From the NCBI RefSeq assembly GCF_001458195.1, contig NZ_CYPU01000073.1:80393-144392 (forward strand): DNA of 64,000 nt, written 5' to 3'. The notes beneath the pieces were generated by a model. It had not been told where the DNA came from. It ran no database searches and saw only the letters and a program-made list of their open reading frames with translations. The position numbers and the translations under genes were made by a program. Below, in pieces: positions 1-9,057 of the stretch (the stretch's first letter is position 1; each line of letters starts with the position of its first letter). The stretch comes from Ruegeria atlantica. Lineage in GTDB: Bacteria > Pseudomonadota > Alphaproteobacteria > Rhodobacterales > Rhodobacteraceae.

Positions 1-671
1 ACCTGCTGATCGTGGTTGGTGCTCTGGTGGGCTCGTCGGGCGCGATCCTGTCCTACATCATGTGTAAGGCGATGAACCGTCACTTTGTCAGCGTGATCCT
101 GGGCGGCTTTGGTGGCCCACAGGGTGAACAGATGGCGGTTGAGGGCGAGCAGATCGCCATCGAGGCCGACGGCGTGGCTGCGGCCCTGAACGACGCTGAC
201 AGCGTTGTCATCATCCCCGGCTACGGCATGGCCGTGGCGCAGGCACAGCAATCGGTCAGCGAACTGGTCCGCAAGCTGCGCGCCAAGGGCAAGAATGTAC
301 GCTTTGCGATCCACCCGGTTGCGGGTCGTCTGCCGGGCCACATGAACGTGCTGCTGGCCGAGGCGAAGGTGCCATACGACATCGTGCTTGAGATGGACGA
401 GATCAACGACGACTTCCCCGAAACGGATGTGGCCATCGTCATCGGCTCAAACGACATCGTGAACCCTGCGGCGCAGGAAGACCCCAACAGCCCCATTGCC
501 GGCATGCCGGTTCTGGAATGCTGGAAGGCCAAGCAGGTCTTCGTGTCCAAACGCGGTCAGGGCACCGGGTACTCGGGCATCGAAAACCCGCTGTTCTTCA
601 AAGAAAACACCCGCATGTTCTACGGGGACGCAAAGGCAAGCCTCGACAAACTACTGCCTATGATCGACTAA
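1..671 (+). CDS. pntB: NAD(P) transhydrogenase subunit beta (C-terminal part, cut by window edge)
   Basis: Proton-translocating transhydrogenase in the inner membrane, which transfers hydride from NADH to NADP+ using the proton gradient. Only the last 220 or so residues are visible and the gene begins before the window. The reading frame is open to the first base. The visible part starts in the last membrane helix ([13 protein letters not shown]). It continues into the NADP-binding domain III, with the nucleotide fingerprint [10 protein letters not shown] near positions 221-250 and the conserved [11 protein letters not shown] segment near 442-475. The length and motifs match the PntB C-terminus. 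A strong terminator follows directly, so this closes the pnt operon. Seen: motifs. Known: family role. Confidence 0.96.
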   Translation, partial: LLIVVGALVGSSGAILSYIMCKAMNRHFVSVILGGFGGPQGEQMAVEGEQIAIEADGVAAALNDADSVVIIPGYGMAVAQAQQSVSELVRKLRAKGKNVRFAIHPVAGRLPGHMNVLLAEAKVPYDIVLEMDEINDDFPETDVAIVIGSNDIVNPAAQEDPNSPIAGMPVLECWKAKQVFVSKRGQGTGYSGIENPLFFKENTRMFYGDAKASLDKLLPMID

Positions 672-693
672 ACCGGGTCAGGATAACTTTCGG

Positions 694-722
694 AAAGGCG
701 CCCCAGCGGGCGCCTTTTCTGT
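694..722 (+). terminator. Rho-independent terminator after pntB
   Basis: A perfect 10-bp stem (694-703 with 708-717, AAAGGCGCCC / GGGCGCCTTT) closes a CAGC loop and runs into a T-rich tail. It sits 22 bases after the pntB stop codon. Confidence 0.9.
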
Positions 723-757
723 TTTTGGTGTATCCTGATTTGAAAAGGAGGTGCCCG

Positions 758-1114
758 ATGGAAAAAGTGAACGGTATAGGCGGCGTGTTCTTTCGCGCTC
801 GTGATCCCGAGGCCCTGAGCGCGTGGTATGAAATGCATCTGGGCGTAAATCACTATATCCCGGAGCCATGGAAACAGCGCGAGGGTTACACAGTCTTCGC
901 CCCCTTTGCGCAGGACACCGCGTACTTCGGAAGATCCGAGCAGCAGTGGATGATCAATTTTCGTGTCGATGATCTGGAGGCCCTGATAGCTCAGCTTGAG
1001 GCCGCTGGGATCGAAGTTGAAACAAACGCAGAGTGGGACAGTGAGGTTGGCAAGTTCGCGCGCATCCATGACCCAGAGGGCAACCCGATCGAGCTGTGGC
1101 AGCCAAATCAATGA
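758..1114 (+). CDS. VOC (glyoxalase/bleomycin-resistance fold) family protein
   Basis: A 118-residue protein of the vicinal oxygen chelate fold. The start ATG is chosen because a clear AAAGGAGGT Shine-Dalgarno lies 6-7 bases upstream and the conserved first strand (GIGGVFFRARDPEAL) follows at once. The N-terminal half carries the FRARDP strand and a Trp/Tyr helix. The C-terminal half ends in the typical metal-ligand strand RIHDPEGNPIELWQP, whose Glu is a usual metal ligand. One gene holds two beta-alpha-beta-beta-beta modules, as in single-domain members. Substrate is unknown. Members include lyases, dioxygenases and resistance proteins, and nothing here separates them. It stands alone after the pntB terminator. 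Confidence 0.85.
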   Translation: MEKVNGIGGVFFRARDPEALSAWYEMHLGVNHYIPEPWKQREGYTVFAPFAQDTAYFGRSEQQWMINFRVDDLEALIAQLEAAGIEVETNAEWDSEVGKFARIHDPEGNPIELWQPNQ

Positions 1115-1185
1115 GATAGCGGGTTTGTATACCGTAGTATCCCTGTAAGTATATGAAATAAAAAGAGAATTGATGAAATTTTAAG

Positions 1186-2499
1186 GTGTCGTATAGTGCC
1201 TCGGACGAAACGGAGCCTGAGATGACGCCGATTGATGACCATCCACTGCGCTATGCGCTGGCCAATGAATTGCACGCCCGTCCGTTTCCGGTGGCGGCAA
1301 TGCCCTGTACTGTGGTCTTTCTTGCGATCAAGAAGTCTGTCGCCGCCGTCGCACGGGACCGCCGCGAGGATCTGGATCACCTGATTGATCTTCTCGACCG
1401 CCACGGGGCGCAGCATCCGCAGCCGGACGCCACGCACTATGCCGGGCAAATTGGCCGCCATTGGTTGAAGTGGGAACAACATACCGAGTTCGTGACCTAT
1501 ACGGCCATCGCCCAGAACGTCAGCGAGCGTGCATTCAACCCGGCAGATTTTGAAGTTTTCCCCCCCGACTGGTTGATGGCCAGCCCCGGACAGAGGGTCA
1601 CGTCGGCCATGGTGCGTGTTGTCGAACGCGAAGGCGACGAGGTGATCAAATCCAAGCTGTTGGATTGGTTCGAACCAGAAAGCCTGGCTGTTGCTCGGGT
1701 GCTGGATGACGCAGCTGTTTGTGCAAGTGATTTTCGTATCGATCCGGCAGGGCACATGCGGTTTGCGCTGTTTGTCGCGAATGGCACCGGTCGGCGCAGG
1801 ACGGGACGGATCGTCCAGCGTTTGTGTGAGATCGAGACCTACAAGGCAATGTCCATGCTGGGTTTTGCGCGGGTCAAACAACTGATGCCTCGCATTGGAA
1901 AACTGGATGAAAAGCTGACGCGCCTGATGGGGCAGATGACCGACAATTCTGCCCAGCCCGACGAGTTGCTGCAGGACTTGCTGTCTACCTCGATTGAACT
2001 GGAAACTTTGGCGGCGCAGTGTTCGTTTCGGTTCGGAGCCACAGGCGCCTATGAGGCCATCGTAAATCAGCGGATTGAGGTCCTGCGCGAAGAGCGTTTT
2101 GAAGGCGGTCAGAACTTTGCGGACTTTATGATGCGCCGATACGACCCGGCGATCCGCACGGTGAAATCCACGGAACGTCGCCTGCAAGCCCTGTCTGATC
2201 GGGCCATCCGTGCAGGGGAATTGCTGCGAACCCGCGTCGATGTTGAGCGCAGCGCGCAGAATCAGGCCCTGTTGGAAAGCATGGATCGCCGCGCCGATCT
2301 GGCGCTGCGTCTGCAGCACACGGTCGAGGGGCTTTCCGTGGTCGCGATCAGCTATTACGCCGTATCGCTGGTCAGCTATCTGCTCTACCCCCTGACGGGT
2401 GCCGAGATCAGTAAAGGGATGTTAAGCGCAGCGGTGACGATTCCGGTTGTCTTGGCGGTATGGTTTGCCGTTCGTAGGATTCGAAAGCGGTTGGAGTAG
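1186..2499 (+). CDS. DUF3422 family membrane-anchored protein
   Basis: A 437-residue protein that I recognise as the DUF3422 family, conserved in Proteobacteria with no established function. The diagnostic start DHPLRYALANELHARPFP is present near residue 19. A long helical middle follows. Two hydrophobic segments at the C-terminus (ISYYAVSLVSYLLYP and AAVTIPVVLAVWFAV) end in a basic tail RRIRKRLE, so it is probably an inner-membrane protein with a large cytoplasmic N-terminal domain. The start is uncertain: GTG at 1186 is preceded immediately by AAGG, and an in-frame ATG at 1222 would remove 12 residues. It stands alone, and no regulation is visible. Confidence 0.85.
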   Translation: MSYSASDETEPEMTPIDDHPLRYALANELHARPFPVAAMPCTVVFLAIKKSVAAVARDRREDLDHLIDLLDRHGAQHPQPDATHYAGQIGRHWLKWEQHTEFVTYTAIAQNVSERAFNPADFEVFPPDWLMASPGQRVTSAMVRVVEREGDEVIKSKLLDWFEPESLAVARVLDDAAVCASDFRIDPAGHMRFALFVANGTGRRRTGRIVQRLCEIETYKAMSMLGFARVKQLMPRIGKLDEKLTRLMGQMTDNSAQPDELLQDLLSTSIELETLAAQCSFRFGATGAYEAIVNQRIEVLREERFEGGQNFADFMMRRYDPAIRTVKSTERRLQALSDRAIRAGELLRTRVDVERSAQNQALLESMDRRADLALRLQHTVEGLSVVAISYYAVSLVSYLLYPLTGAEISKGMLSAAVTIPVVLAVWFAVRRIRKRLE

Positions 2500-2568
2500 A
2501 TCCGTTTTGCCTTTGGACCCGCGCGCTGTACAACAAACGCGTTTGACACCTGGGTCGGGGAATTCTCT

Positions 2569-3711
2569 GTGATTGGTATCGTGTCGGCGTGGCGGGCAGT
2601 GGCCGCCATGTTCATATTGAATGGCGCATTGTTCGGCATCTGGGCATCGCGAATTCCAGCGGTTCGGGACAAACTGGACCTGACGCATGAGACACTGGGA
2701 TATGGCCTTTTGTTCATGGCGGCGGGCGCTGTGTGTTCTTTTCCAATCACCGGCCAGCTAACCGACAGGTTCGGAGCGGTGGTCCTGACGCGGTACATTG
2801 CCGTTCTCTATACGGTTTCTTTGATCCTTCTGGCCCTCGCGGGCAGCTTCTGGTCGCTTGCGGCTTTTTTGTTTGTATTCGGGGCTTTCCACGGCTCGAT
2901 GGATGTGGCGATGAACGCCTGGGCGGCGGAGGTTGAGCAGGCGTACAAGAAACCCGTGATGTCATCCTTCCACGCAATGTGGAGCCTTGGGGCAGGGTTG
3001 GGCGCCCTCAGCGGATTTGCAGCAGTGCAGATGGGGCTGACGGTGATCCAGCATTTCCTGTTGGCCGGTGGGGTCGTCGTTGGGCTGGCATTGGCACTGG
3101 CTTGTGTGCGGTGGGAATCGCGCCGCGCGACCGTGTCCGGAGGCAAGGTTTTTGCATTACCATCAGGCGCATTGATCCTTGTGGGCTTCACCGCTTTGTG
3201 CGGAGCTTTAGGGGAAGGCGCGGTAGCGGATTGGAGTGCGATTTTCCTGCGGGATGTGACCGACGCCGCCGAAAGCATCGCGGCATTGGGCTATGCGGTA
3301 TTCTCCGTGGCCATGGTTGCATTCCGCTTGGCAGGCGGATTTGTCATCGCGCGCTTTGGACCGGTCGCGACAGCGCGATTTGGCGGGGCTTGCGCCGCTT
3401 TGGGTGTGTTCTGTGTTGTGTCCGCTGCCGAGGCAGGGCTGGCATTGGCAGGTTTTGCGATGATGGGGATCGGGTACGCGGTAATCATGCCGTTGGCGTT
3501 CAGCCGGGCGGCAAGTGATCCCAACGTGCCGCCGGGGCAGGCGATCGCCAGCGTCGCCACGCTGGGCTACGGAGGCCTGTTGATTGGCCCACCGCTTATT
3601 GGGTTTCTCGCAGAGATGCTTACATTGAGCATAGCATTCACGGCGCTATTGCCGCTGGCCGTATTCATTGTCCTTTTGGCGGGTTCGTTGCGACCTGCCG
3701 AAACAGATTGA
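2569..3711 (+). CDS. MFS transporter
   Basis: A 380-residue major facilitator superfamily protein with about 12 hydrophobic helices. The N-terminus ALFGIWASRIPAVRDKL and the loop TGQLTDRFG (variant of the MFS motif A between helices 2 and 3) resemble the YbjJ/FucP-like branch of small sugar or drug carriers. A second, weaker motif-A copy follows helix 8 (GGFVIARFG). The start is GTG at 2569, with a GGGG box 8 bases upstream. Substrate cannot be read from sequence. The gene lies between a DUF3422 gene and an M20 hydrolase gene, each separated by about 60-70 bases, so co-transcription is possible. Confidence 0.85.
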   Translation: MIGIVSAWRAVAAMFILNGALFGIWASRIPAVRDKLDLTHETLGYGLLFMAAGAVCSFPITGQLTDRFGAVVLTRYIAVLYTVSLILLALAGSFWSLAAFLFVFGAFHGSMDVAMNAWAAEVEQAYKKPVMSSFHAMWSLGAGLGALSGFAAVQMGLTVIQHFLLAGGVVVGLALALACVRWESRRATVSGGKVFALPSGALILVGFTALCGALGEGAVADWSAIFLRDVTDAAESIAALGYAVFSVAMVAFRLAGGFVIARFGPVATARFGGACAALGVFCVVSAAEAGLALAGFAMMGIGYAVIMPLAFSRAASDPNVPPGQAIASVATLGYGGLLIGPPLIGFLAEMLTLSIAFTALLPLAVFIVLLAGSLRPAETD

Positions 3712-3770
3712 AGTCATGGCGGGGCCATAGCGGAGCAATAGGCCGGAAAACCAACAGTTAGGAGACCAAC

Positions 3771-4934
3771 ATGCCGATCAAAAACCGGTTCGCCGAGTTG
3801 CAGGGTGAAATCACCGAGTGGCGACGCGATATTCACGAAAACCCGGAAATCTTGTTCGAAACCCACCGCACCAGTGCTTTGGTCGCAGACAGGTTGCGGG
3901 ACTTTGGCTGTGATGAAGTGGTGACGGGCATCGGCCGTACCGGAGTTGTCGGCGTCATCAAGGGCAAGACGGACACAAGAGGCAAGGTGATCGGGCTGCG
4001 GGCGGATATGGATGCGCTGCCGATCCACGAGGCGACCGGGCTGGGCTATGCTTCAAAAACCGACGGCGCGATGCACGCCTGCGGCCATGACGGGCATACG
4101 GCGATGTTGTTGGGGGCCGCGAAATACCTGTCCGAGACGCGCAATTTTGACGGCACTGTGATCGTGATCTTTCAACCCGCCGAAGAAGGCGGCGGCGGTG
4201 GGCGCGAGATGTGCGAAGACGGCATGATGGACCGCTGGGGCATTCAGGAGGTCTATGGCATGCATAACTGGCCAGGGCGCCCAGTGGGCAGCTTCGCTAT
4301 TCGGCCTGGGGCCTTTTTTGCGGCAACAGATCAATTCGATATCACTTTCGAAGGCAAAGGCGGGCACGCCGCCAAACCTCATGAAACGGTCGACACCACC
4401 GTAATGGCTGCTCAGGCCGTTTTGGCGCTGCAAACCATTGCATCGCGCAATGCCGACCCGATTGATCGCCTTGTGGTCTCGGTCACGTCGTTTGAGACGT
4501 CGTCAAATGCGTTCAATGTGATCCCCCAATCGGTGAAGATCAAAGGGACCGTGCGCACGATGAGCAAGGAAATGCGCGACTTGGCTGAAAAGCGCGTTCA
4601 GGAAATCTGCGCAGGTATCGCCACCACTTTTGGTGGTCAGGCCGATGTGACCTATTACCGGGGTTATCCGGTGATGGTAAACAGCGACGAGCAGACCGAT
4701 TTTGCAGCGGATGTCGCGCGCTCGGTGTCTGGAAACTGTGACGAAGCGCCCTTGATCATGGGCGGTGAAGACTTTGCCTTTATGTTGGAAGAACGGCCCG
4801 GAGCGTACATCCTGGTTGGCAATGGCGATACAGCGGCTGTGCATCATCCCGAATATAATTTTAACGACGAGGCGATTCCGGCTGGATGCAGCTGGTGGGC
4901 CGGGATCGTGGAACAACGGATGCCCGCGGCCTGA
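3771..4934 (+). CDS. M20 family metallo-amidohydrolase (hippurate hydrolase-like)
   Basis: A 387-residue zinc or manganese peptidase-fold amidohydrolase of the HipO/IAA-amino-acid hydrolase type, which cleaves N-acyl amino acids in the cytoplasm. Metal-site motifs are intact: RADMDALPI near residue 78, the HACGHDGHTA cluster near residue 102, a PAEEGGGGG loop carrying the catalytic Glu, and the late GEDFAFML with its metal ligand. The dimerization domain (FDITFEGKGGHAAKPHE) is also present. An SD (TAGGAG) lies 8-9 bases before the ATG. True substrate is unknown; hippurate hydrolase is only the usual label. A repeat-like hairpin follows the gene. Confidence 0.9.
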   Translation: MPIKNRFAELQGEITEWRRDIHENPEILFETHRTSALVADRLRDFGCDEVVTGIGRTGVVGVIKGKTDTRGKVIGLRADMDALPIHEATGLGYASKTDGAMHACGHDGHTAMLLGAAKYLSETRNFDGTVIVIFQPAEEGGGGGREMCEDGMMDRWGIQEVYGMHNWPGRPVGSFAIRPGAFFAATDQFDITFEGKGGHAAKPHETVDTTVMAAQAVLALQTIASRNADPIDRLVVSVTSFETSSNAFNVIPQSVKIKGTVRTMSKEMRDLAEKRVQEICAGIATTFGGQADVTYYRGYPVMVNSDEQTDFAADVARSVSGNCDEAPLIMGGEDFAFMLEERPGAYILVGNGDTAAVHHPEYNFNDEAIPAGCSWWAGIVEQRMPAA

Positions 4935-4944
4935 TGAAGGCATT

Positions 4945-5003
4945 GGGAGGCGAGGGGCCAGCCCCTCGCTTCCCTGGGATATTTATGGCCAGATGAAGGT
5001 GGA
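4945..5003. repeat. Hairpin plus GGATATTTATGGCCAGATGAAG intergenic repeat-type element
   Basis: A 13-bp stem (4945-4957 with 4962-4974, one G-T pair) with loop CCAG lies between convergent genes. It is followed by GGGATATTTATGGCCAGATG (4976-4995). I recall near-identical hairpin-plus-ATATTT-GGCCAGATGAAG elements as common intergenic repeats in Rhodobacteraceae. Only one copy is present here, so the repeat status rests on memory. It may terminate both flanking transcripts. Confidence 0.6.
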
Positions 5004-5014
5004 CCCTTGCTGCG

Positions 5015-6313
5015 TCAGGCGAGGTTGAGTGTATCGCACAAGGTATTGATCACATCGTCCAACGCGGATTTCTGGTTGTTTACGCAGGATTTCGCGCCAG
5101 CCCGCGCTTTGTCGAGCGCGGTGTCGTCTGACACCCAATTCGCAACGGCATCCGCGAGTTGCGGAGCGGAATTGACCTCGGTCGCGCCACCGCTTTCGAT
5201 CAGTGGCGCGAAGGTTTCCGCAAAATTGAAGTACCCCGGACCAGTGATCACAGCGGCACCGGCCTGTGCGGGCTCAAACGGGTTGTGACCGCCGATTTCC
5301 TTGAGCGAGCCGCCCAAGAACACGATAGGGCACAATGCGTACCATGTGCCGGTTTCGCCCAGTGTGTCAGCAACGTAAACTTGAGTCTGCGGCGCGATCT
5401 TGTCGCCCTTAGTGCGGAAGGCGGCGGACTGCCCGGCGGACTCGAGCAGATCTGCAACCTCTGACCGTCGTTCGGGGTGCCGAGGGATCAGCAGAAGCAG
5501 CAGATCGGGCCAGCGTTGCAACAGCTTGGCATGCGCGGCCAGAACCGTTTCCTCCTCACCTGCATGGGTCGAACTGGCGATCCAGACCGGGCGGTCGGCG
5601 ATTTGAGCGCGGATATCGCTCAGCGTGGTCCGATCGACCGGCAGCGGGTCCGACATGGCTTTGAGGTTGGTGCCGGGCTGTACCCGATCGGGGCGTGCGC
5701 CCATGTCGATAAGATTTGCTGCAGTCTTGTCATTCTGGGTTAGGAACAGTGTGAAATGGTCCAGAATAAATCGCGCGGTTTTGGGTCGCTTCTTCCATCC
5801 CTCGACCGAGCGATCCGACAGGCGCGCGTTGAGCAGCGCCAGCAGAACCTCGCGCCGGGATGCTTCGATGATCAGGCGCGGCCAGATTTCACTTTCGACG
5901 AAAATGCCGGCGTCCGGGCGCCAGTGATCCAAAAAACGCTTCACCGGTCCGGCTGTGTCCAGTGGTGGGTATTGATGGCGTGCGCGCGGCGGCATTCGTT
6001 TCTCGATCAGCGCCGCCGAAGTTGGGGTTCCGGAAGTGATCAGAAACTCAGCCTTGGGCAGGCGTTCGCCCAGACGTTTGATGAGGCTGATGACCGACAG
6101 AGTTTCGCCAACGCTGGCGGCGTGGAACCAGATCAGCTGCCCATCCGGGCGGGTTTGCGTGGCGTGGCCAAGGCGTTCCTGCTGGCGCGTTTCGGGAACG
6201 CCCGCCGTCTGCAGCTTTTTGCGAACGGTGCGCCATGCCAGCGGGGCCGCAACGGAAGTCAGGCCGCAATACAGCTTGTACAGCAGCGTTGGCTGGTCGG
6301 GGTTGTTTGGCAC
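5015..6313 (-). CDS. waaA: 3-deoxy-D-manno-octulosonic acid (Kdo) transferase
   Basis: A GT30 glycosyltransferase of 432 residues that adds Kdo from CMP-Kdo to lipid A precursor at the inner membrane. Family hallmarks visible: an N-terminal hydrophobic anchor (LYKLYCGLTSVAAPLAW), the donor-independent WFHAASVGE motif near residue 60, FLDHWRPDAGIFVESEIWPRL, and the C-terminal CMP-Kdo binding region with VFLGGSLKEIGGHNPFEPA. The start is GTG at 6313, one base after the moaA stop, with GGCGG upstream, so moaA and waaA are one transcript. The length is normal. The operon partner gives no clue to lipopolysaccharide synthesis. Confidence 0.95.
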   Translation of the reverse strand: MPNNPDQPTLLYKLYCGLTSVAAPLAWRTVRKKLQTAGVPETRQQERLGHATQTRPDGQLIWFHAASVGETLSVISLIKRLGERLPKAEFLITSGTPTSAALIEKRMPPRARHQYPPLDTAGPVKRFLDHWRPDAGIFVESEIWPRLIIEASRREVLLALLNARLSDRSVEGWKKRPKTARFILDHFTLFLTQNDKTAANLIDMGARPDRVQPGTNLKAMSDPLPVDRTTLSDIRAQIADRPVWIASSTHAGEEETVLAAHAKLLQRWPDLLLLLIPRHPERRSEVADLLESAGQSAAFRTKGDKIAPQTQVYVADTLGETGTWYALCPIVFLGGSLKEIGGHNPFEPAQAGAAVITGPGYFNFAETFAPLIESGGATEVNSAPQLADAVANWVSDDTALDKARAGAKSCVNNQKSALDDVINTLCDTLNLA

Positions 6314-6314
6314 T

Positions 6315-7322
6315 TTAGCCGCCCGTGTGGCTCATGTGGCGGCTCATCTGGCCGTCGACGGCTTGACGGGAATAGTCGAAATCATGCCCTTTGGGCTTGA
6401 GGGTGATCGCGGACCTGATTGCCTCTTCCATTGGTTTATCACTGTCGGGATGATCGCGCAGCGGGGCGCGCAGGTCGGCCATATCCTCTTGCCCAAGGCA
6501 CATGTACAGCTCACCGGTGCAGGTCAGGCGCACGCGGTTGCAACTTTCGCAGAAGTTATGCGACAGCGGAGTGATAAAGCCGATTTTCTGGCCCGTATCC
6601 TCAAGCCGTACATAACGCGCAGGTCCACCAGTCCGTTCGGCCAGATCCGTGACGGAATAGTGTTTTTCATATTCCTTGCGCACATCTTCAAGAGACCAGT
6701 ACTGGTCCAGGCGGTCTTCGTTTCCGATATCGCCCATGGGCATGACCTCAATCCAGGTCAGATCCATGTCACGCTCGGCACACCATTCAGTGATCTTTGG
6801 TAACTCGGGTTCATTGAACCCTTTCAAGGCGACCGCATTGATCTTGACCCGCAGACCCGCTTTCTGCGCGGCGTCGATTCCGTTCAGCACCTGTTTGAGG
6901 CGTCCCCAACGGGTTACCTTGGCAAATTTATCCTCGTCCAGCGTATCCAGCGATACGTTCACGCGACGCACACCTGCGGCGTAGAGATCATCGGCAAATC
7001 GGTGCAGTTGCGAACCATTGGTGGTCAGCGTCAACTCTTTCAGGGCGCCGCTGTTCAGGTGTCGGGTCATCGAATTGAAAAATGTCATGATATTGCGGCG
7101 CACCAGTGGCTCGCCGCCGGTGATGCGCAACTTTTCAACACCCATGTTCACAAAGGTCGAGCACATGCGGTCAAGCTCTTCCAGCGTCAGTAGGTCTTTC
7201 TTGGGCAGAAAGGTCATGTCCTCGGACATGCAATAGACGCAGCGGAAATCGCAGCGATCCGTGACGGATACGCGGAGATAGGTGATGGCACGTGCGAACG
7301 GGTCGATAAGCGGAGCTGTCAT
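6315..7322 (-). CDS. moaA: GTP 3',8-cyclase (molybdenum cofactor biosynthesis)
   Basis: A radical-SAM enzyme of 335 residues that converts GTP to 3',8-cyclo-GTP, the first step of molybdopterin synthesis. The N-terminal cluster motif C24-x3-C28-x2-C31 (CDFRCVYC), the [10 protein letters not shown] segment, the C-terminal second cluster ([11 protein letters not shown]) and the terminal Gly-Gly that is essential in the family are all present. The ATG at 7322 was chosen because the protein then begins shortly before [18 protein letters not shown]. The frame is open further upstream but that part has no family similarity. It is translationally close to waaA downstream. No strong SD is seen. Confidence 0.97.
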   Translation of the reverse strand: MTAPLIDPFARAITYLRVSVTDRCDFRCVYCMSEDMTFLPKKDLLTLEELDRMCSTFVNMGVEKLRITGGEPLVRRNIMTFFNSMTRHLNSGALKELTLTTNGSQLHRFADDLYAAGVRRVNVSLDTLDEDKFAKVTRWGRLKQVLNGIDAAQKAGLRVKINAVALKGFNEPELPKITEWCAERDMDLTWIEVMPMGDIGNEDRLDQYWSLEDVRKEYEKHYSVTDLAERTGGPARYVRLEDTGQKIGFITPLSHNFCESCNRVRLTCTGELYMCLGQEDMADLRAPLRDHPDSDKPMEEAIRSAITLKPKGHDFDYSRQAVDGQMSRHMSHTGG

Positions 7323-7412
7323 GCGACATAGGTAAAGCTGCAACCGCCCTGCGACAAGGGCGAACTGCGCTTTGCGCTGGAACAGATGCGCGCAGGGCGA
7401 TAGGTTTGCGTC

Positions 7413-7829
7413 ATGAGATATGCGCTTTTGGCTTTTTGTGTTCTGGTGGCGGGATGTGACACCGTTCGGTCGACCACCGATCGTGTCTTTGGTGGTGACA
7501 AGCCCCCTGAAGAGGCAGAACCAGCCGTTGTAGAAGAGGTGGTCGAGCCGCAACCTGTTGCCGTTGCCGCCACTGGTTGGCTCGGTCCAAAAACCACGAT
7601 TGCCGGTCTGGGAGATCCCATAACACCTGGTCGATGGCTGGAAACGTCTTTGGTGGAGACTGAATTCACCGGGCGCGTGGTTGTACCGCGGACGGGCGCG
7701 CAGGCCTATATCACGCTGATTCCGGCATCCGGGCCAGCCGGGGGCGGCAGTCGCCTTTCGCTGGATGCGATGCGGGCCCTGCTGCTGCCATTTGATGAAC
7801 TGGTTGAGCTGGAAGTTTATTCCAACTGA
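7413..7829 (+). CDS. Small lipoprotein of unknown function
   Basis: A 138-residue protein with a lipoprotein signal: MRYALLAF, a hydrophobic stretch, then the lipobox LVAGC with lipidated Cys15. A short acidic, Pro/Val-rich linker ([18 protein letters not shown]) follows, and then a compact C-terminal domain (from [15 protein letters not shown]). The domain carries a D-amidase-like or SH3-like look that I cannot assign. It may reside on either envelope membrane; Asp at +2 (CDT) would favour inner-membrane retention by the E. coli rule. The gene is divergent from moaA (90-bp gap) and its 3' end overlaps the convergent AlkD-like gene by 13 bases. Function not recognised. Confidence 0.75.
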   Translation: MRYALLAFCVLVAGCDTVRSTTDRVFGGDKPPEEAEPAVVEEVVEPQPVAVAATGWLGPKTTIAGLGDPITPGRWLETSLVETEFTGRVVVPRTGAQAYITLIPASGPAGGGSRLSLDAMRALLLPFDELVELEVYSN

Positions 7830-8503
7830 CCTTTCAGATATTTACCGGCCTCTTTTCGCGCAAATGGCTTCATCGCGTCGCCATGTGTTTTCAAAAAGGC
7901 AATGACCCGGTCCGGGTCGTGCTTGGACAATTCGCGCAGCCACCAAGCGACGGCTTTTTGAATGAACCAGTCGCGATCGGGCACGTAGCCTGCAGCCCAA
8001 CCCAGAATGCGGTCTCGGCATTGCAGGTCTTCCGGTTTGGGGTGGTTCTGTTTGGTCCAGGGCAGGGTCGCCACCAGCGCCGCGCGCCTGGTCCACATGT
8101 GGTCCGATTCTGTCCAGCTTTCCACCTGATCCAGCCGCGAAGGGTCGGCTGACAGGCGCTTTTGCATCGCCATGCAGGCGTGATCCGCCACAGCCCAGGC
8201 ATCAAAATCCGGCAACCAGCTTTGCAGCAGGTCCCAAACGGCATCATCAGGTCGTATGCGTGCCTGTGTCAGTAGTTTTGCAGCGGCAAGGCGTCCTTCG
8301 TGGATATTGGTCTGCCACAACGCATCTGCCAATTCGACGCGCGCTGCCACATCCAACTCCTGTCGCCAGGTTTTGGTCAGATCATTCAGGATCGGGTTTG
8401 CCACGCCCAGATGGGTGCGGTCGGCCTTGTGGTAGGCCGCCATTTGTTCGGCGCGCTCGGGATCGGAATGGGCTTTGATCTGGTCCAGATAGGCTTCAAG
8501 CAT
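7817..8503 (-). CDS. DNA alkylation repair protein, AlkD-like
   Basis: A 228-residue all-helical protein of the AlkD/HEAT-repeat DNA glycosylase family, which removes bulky or positively charged alkylated bases. Repeating helical units with conserved Trp residues are visible ([52 protein letters not shown]), the pattern of the family. The ATG at 8503 is preferred over an in-frame TTG at 8506. It is the last gene of a minus-strand run glmU-glmS-PNPOx-AlkD, 8 bases after the PNPOx stop. Its end overlaps a lipoprotein gene on the other strand. Confidence 0.85.
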   Translation of the reverse strand: MLEAYLDQIKAHSDPERAEQMAAYHKADRTHLGVANPILNDLTKTWRQELDVAARVELADALWQTNIHEGRLAAAKLLTQARIRPDDAVWDLLQSWLPDFDAWAVADHACMAMQKRLSADPSRLDQVESWTESDHMWTRRAALVATLPWTKQNHPKPEDLQCRDRILGWAAGYVPDRDWFIQKAVAWWLRELSKHDPDRVIAFLKTHGDAMKPFARKEAGKYLKGQLE

Positions 8504-8511
8504 CAATAAAC

Positions 8512-9054
8512 TCAGGGTCGGGTGCGCGTGGGTTTGCCATCAATGGTCTGATGGTTCTTTTCAACCCAGTAGGATTGGATCTGCTCGTCGGACTTGCCAT
8601 CGACCCATTTCTGCATCGTGTCGCGTTCGGACTGATATTCCATGAACGGCACGGCATAGCCGCACGAAGTCTGGACCACATCGATATCCAGATCATAGAT
8701 CTGACGCGCGCTGCGGTGATCAGGGAAAAGGTCAGCCAATTCATCCCAGCCATCGTCCCCCACATGCAGCGTGCGCGCGGTGCCATAGGTTCTCAGGATC
8801 ATGGGGCGGGTCGTGAACGAACACCACATCAGCGTCATGCGGTTCGCTTCAAGCAGATGACCGGCGGTTTCGTTGCCGCTGCCGGTCAGGTTCATCCAGG
8901 CAATCCGGTTCGGGCCAAGAATGCGAAGCGAATCCATGCCCTTGGGCGAGATGTTGACCCGTCCGTCGGGTGCCGCAGTGCCGACGAAGAACATGTGCTG
9001 TTCTTCGATGAATTTACGCTGCCCGTCGTCCAGTTCCGGAAATTGCTTGGCCAT
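8512..9054 (-). CDS. Pyridoxamine 5'-phosphate oxidase-fold protein
   Basis: A 180-residue split-barrel flavoprotein-type domain. The features are the early FVGTAAPDGRVNISPKGMDSLRILG strand pair and the MILRTYGTARTL strand. The C-terminal region carries CGYAVPFMEYQSERDTMQKW, a signature of the branch often annotated as pyridoxamine 5'-phosphate oxidase family. True PdxH residues for PNP/PMP oxidation are not evident, so it is more likely an FMN- or F420-type reductase of unknown substrate. It starts 3 bases after the glmS stop and so is co-transcribed with glmU-glmS. Confidence 0.8.
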   Translation of the reverse strand: MAKQFPELDDGQRKFIEEQHMFFVGTAAPDGRVNISPKGMDSLRILGPNRIAWMNLTGSGNETAGHLLEANRMTLMWCSFTTRPMILRTYGTARTLHVGDDGWDELADLFPDHRSARQIYDLDIDVVQTSCGYAVPFMEYQSERDTMQKWVDGKSDEQIQSYWVEKNHQTIDGKPTRTRP

Positions 9055-9057
9055 GTT

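Noticed and set aside
1108..2319. 403-codon minus-strand frame opposite DUF3422
   Set aside because: Shadow of the conserved DUF3422 protein; it contains no recognisable domain.
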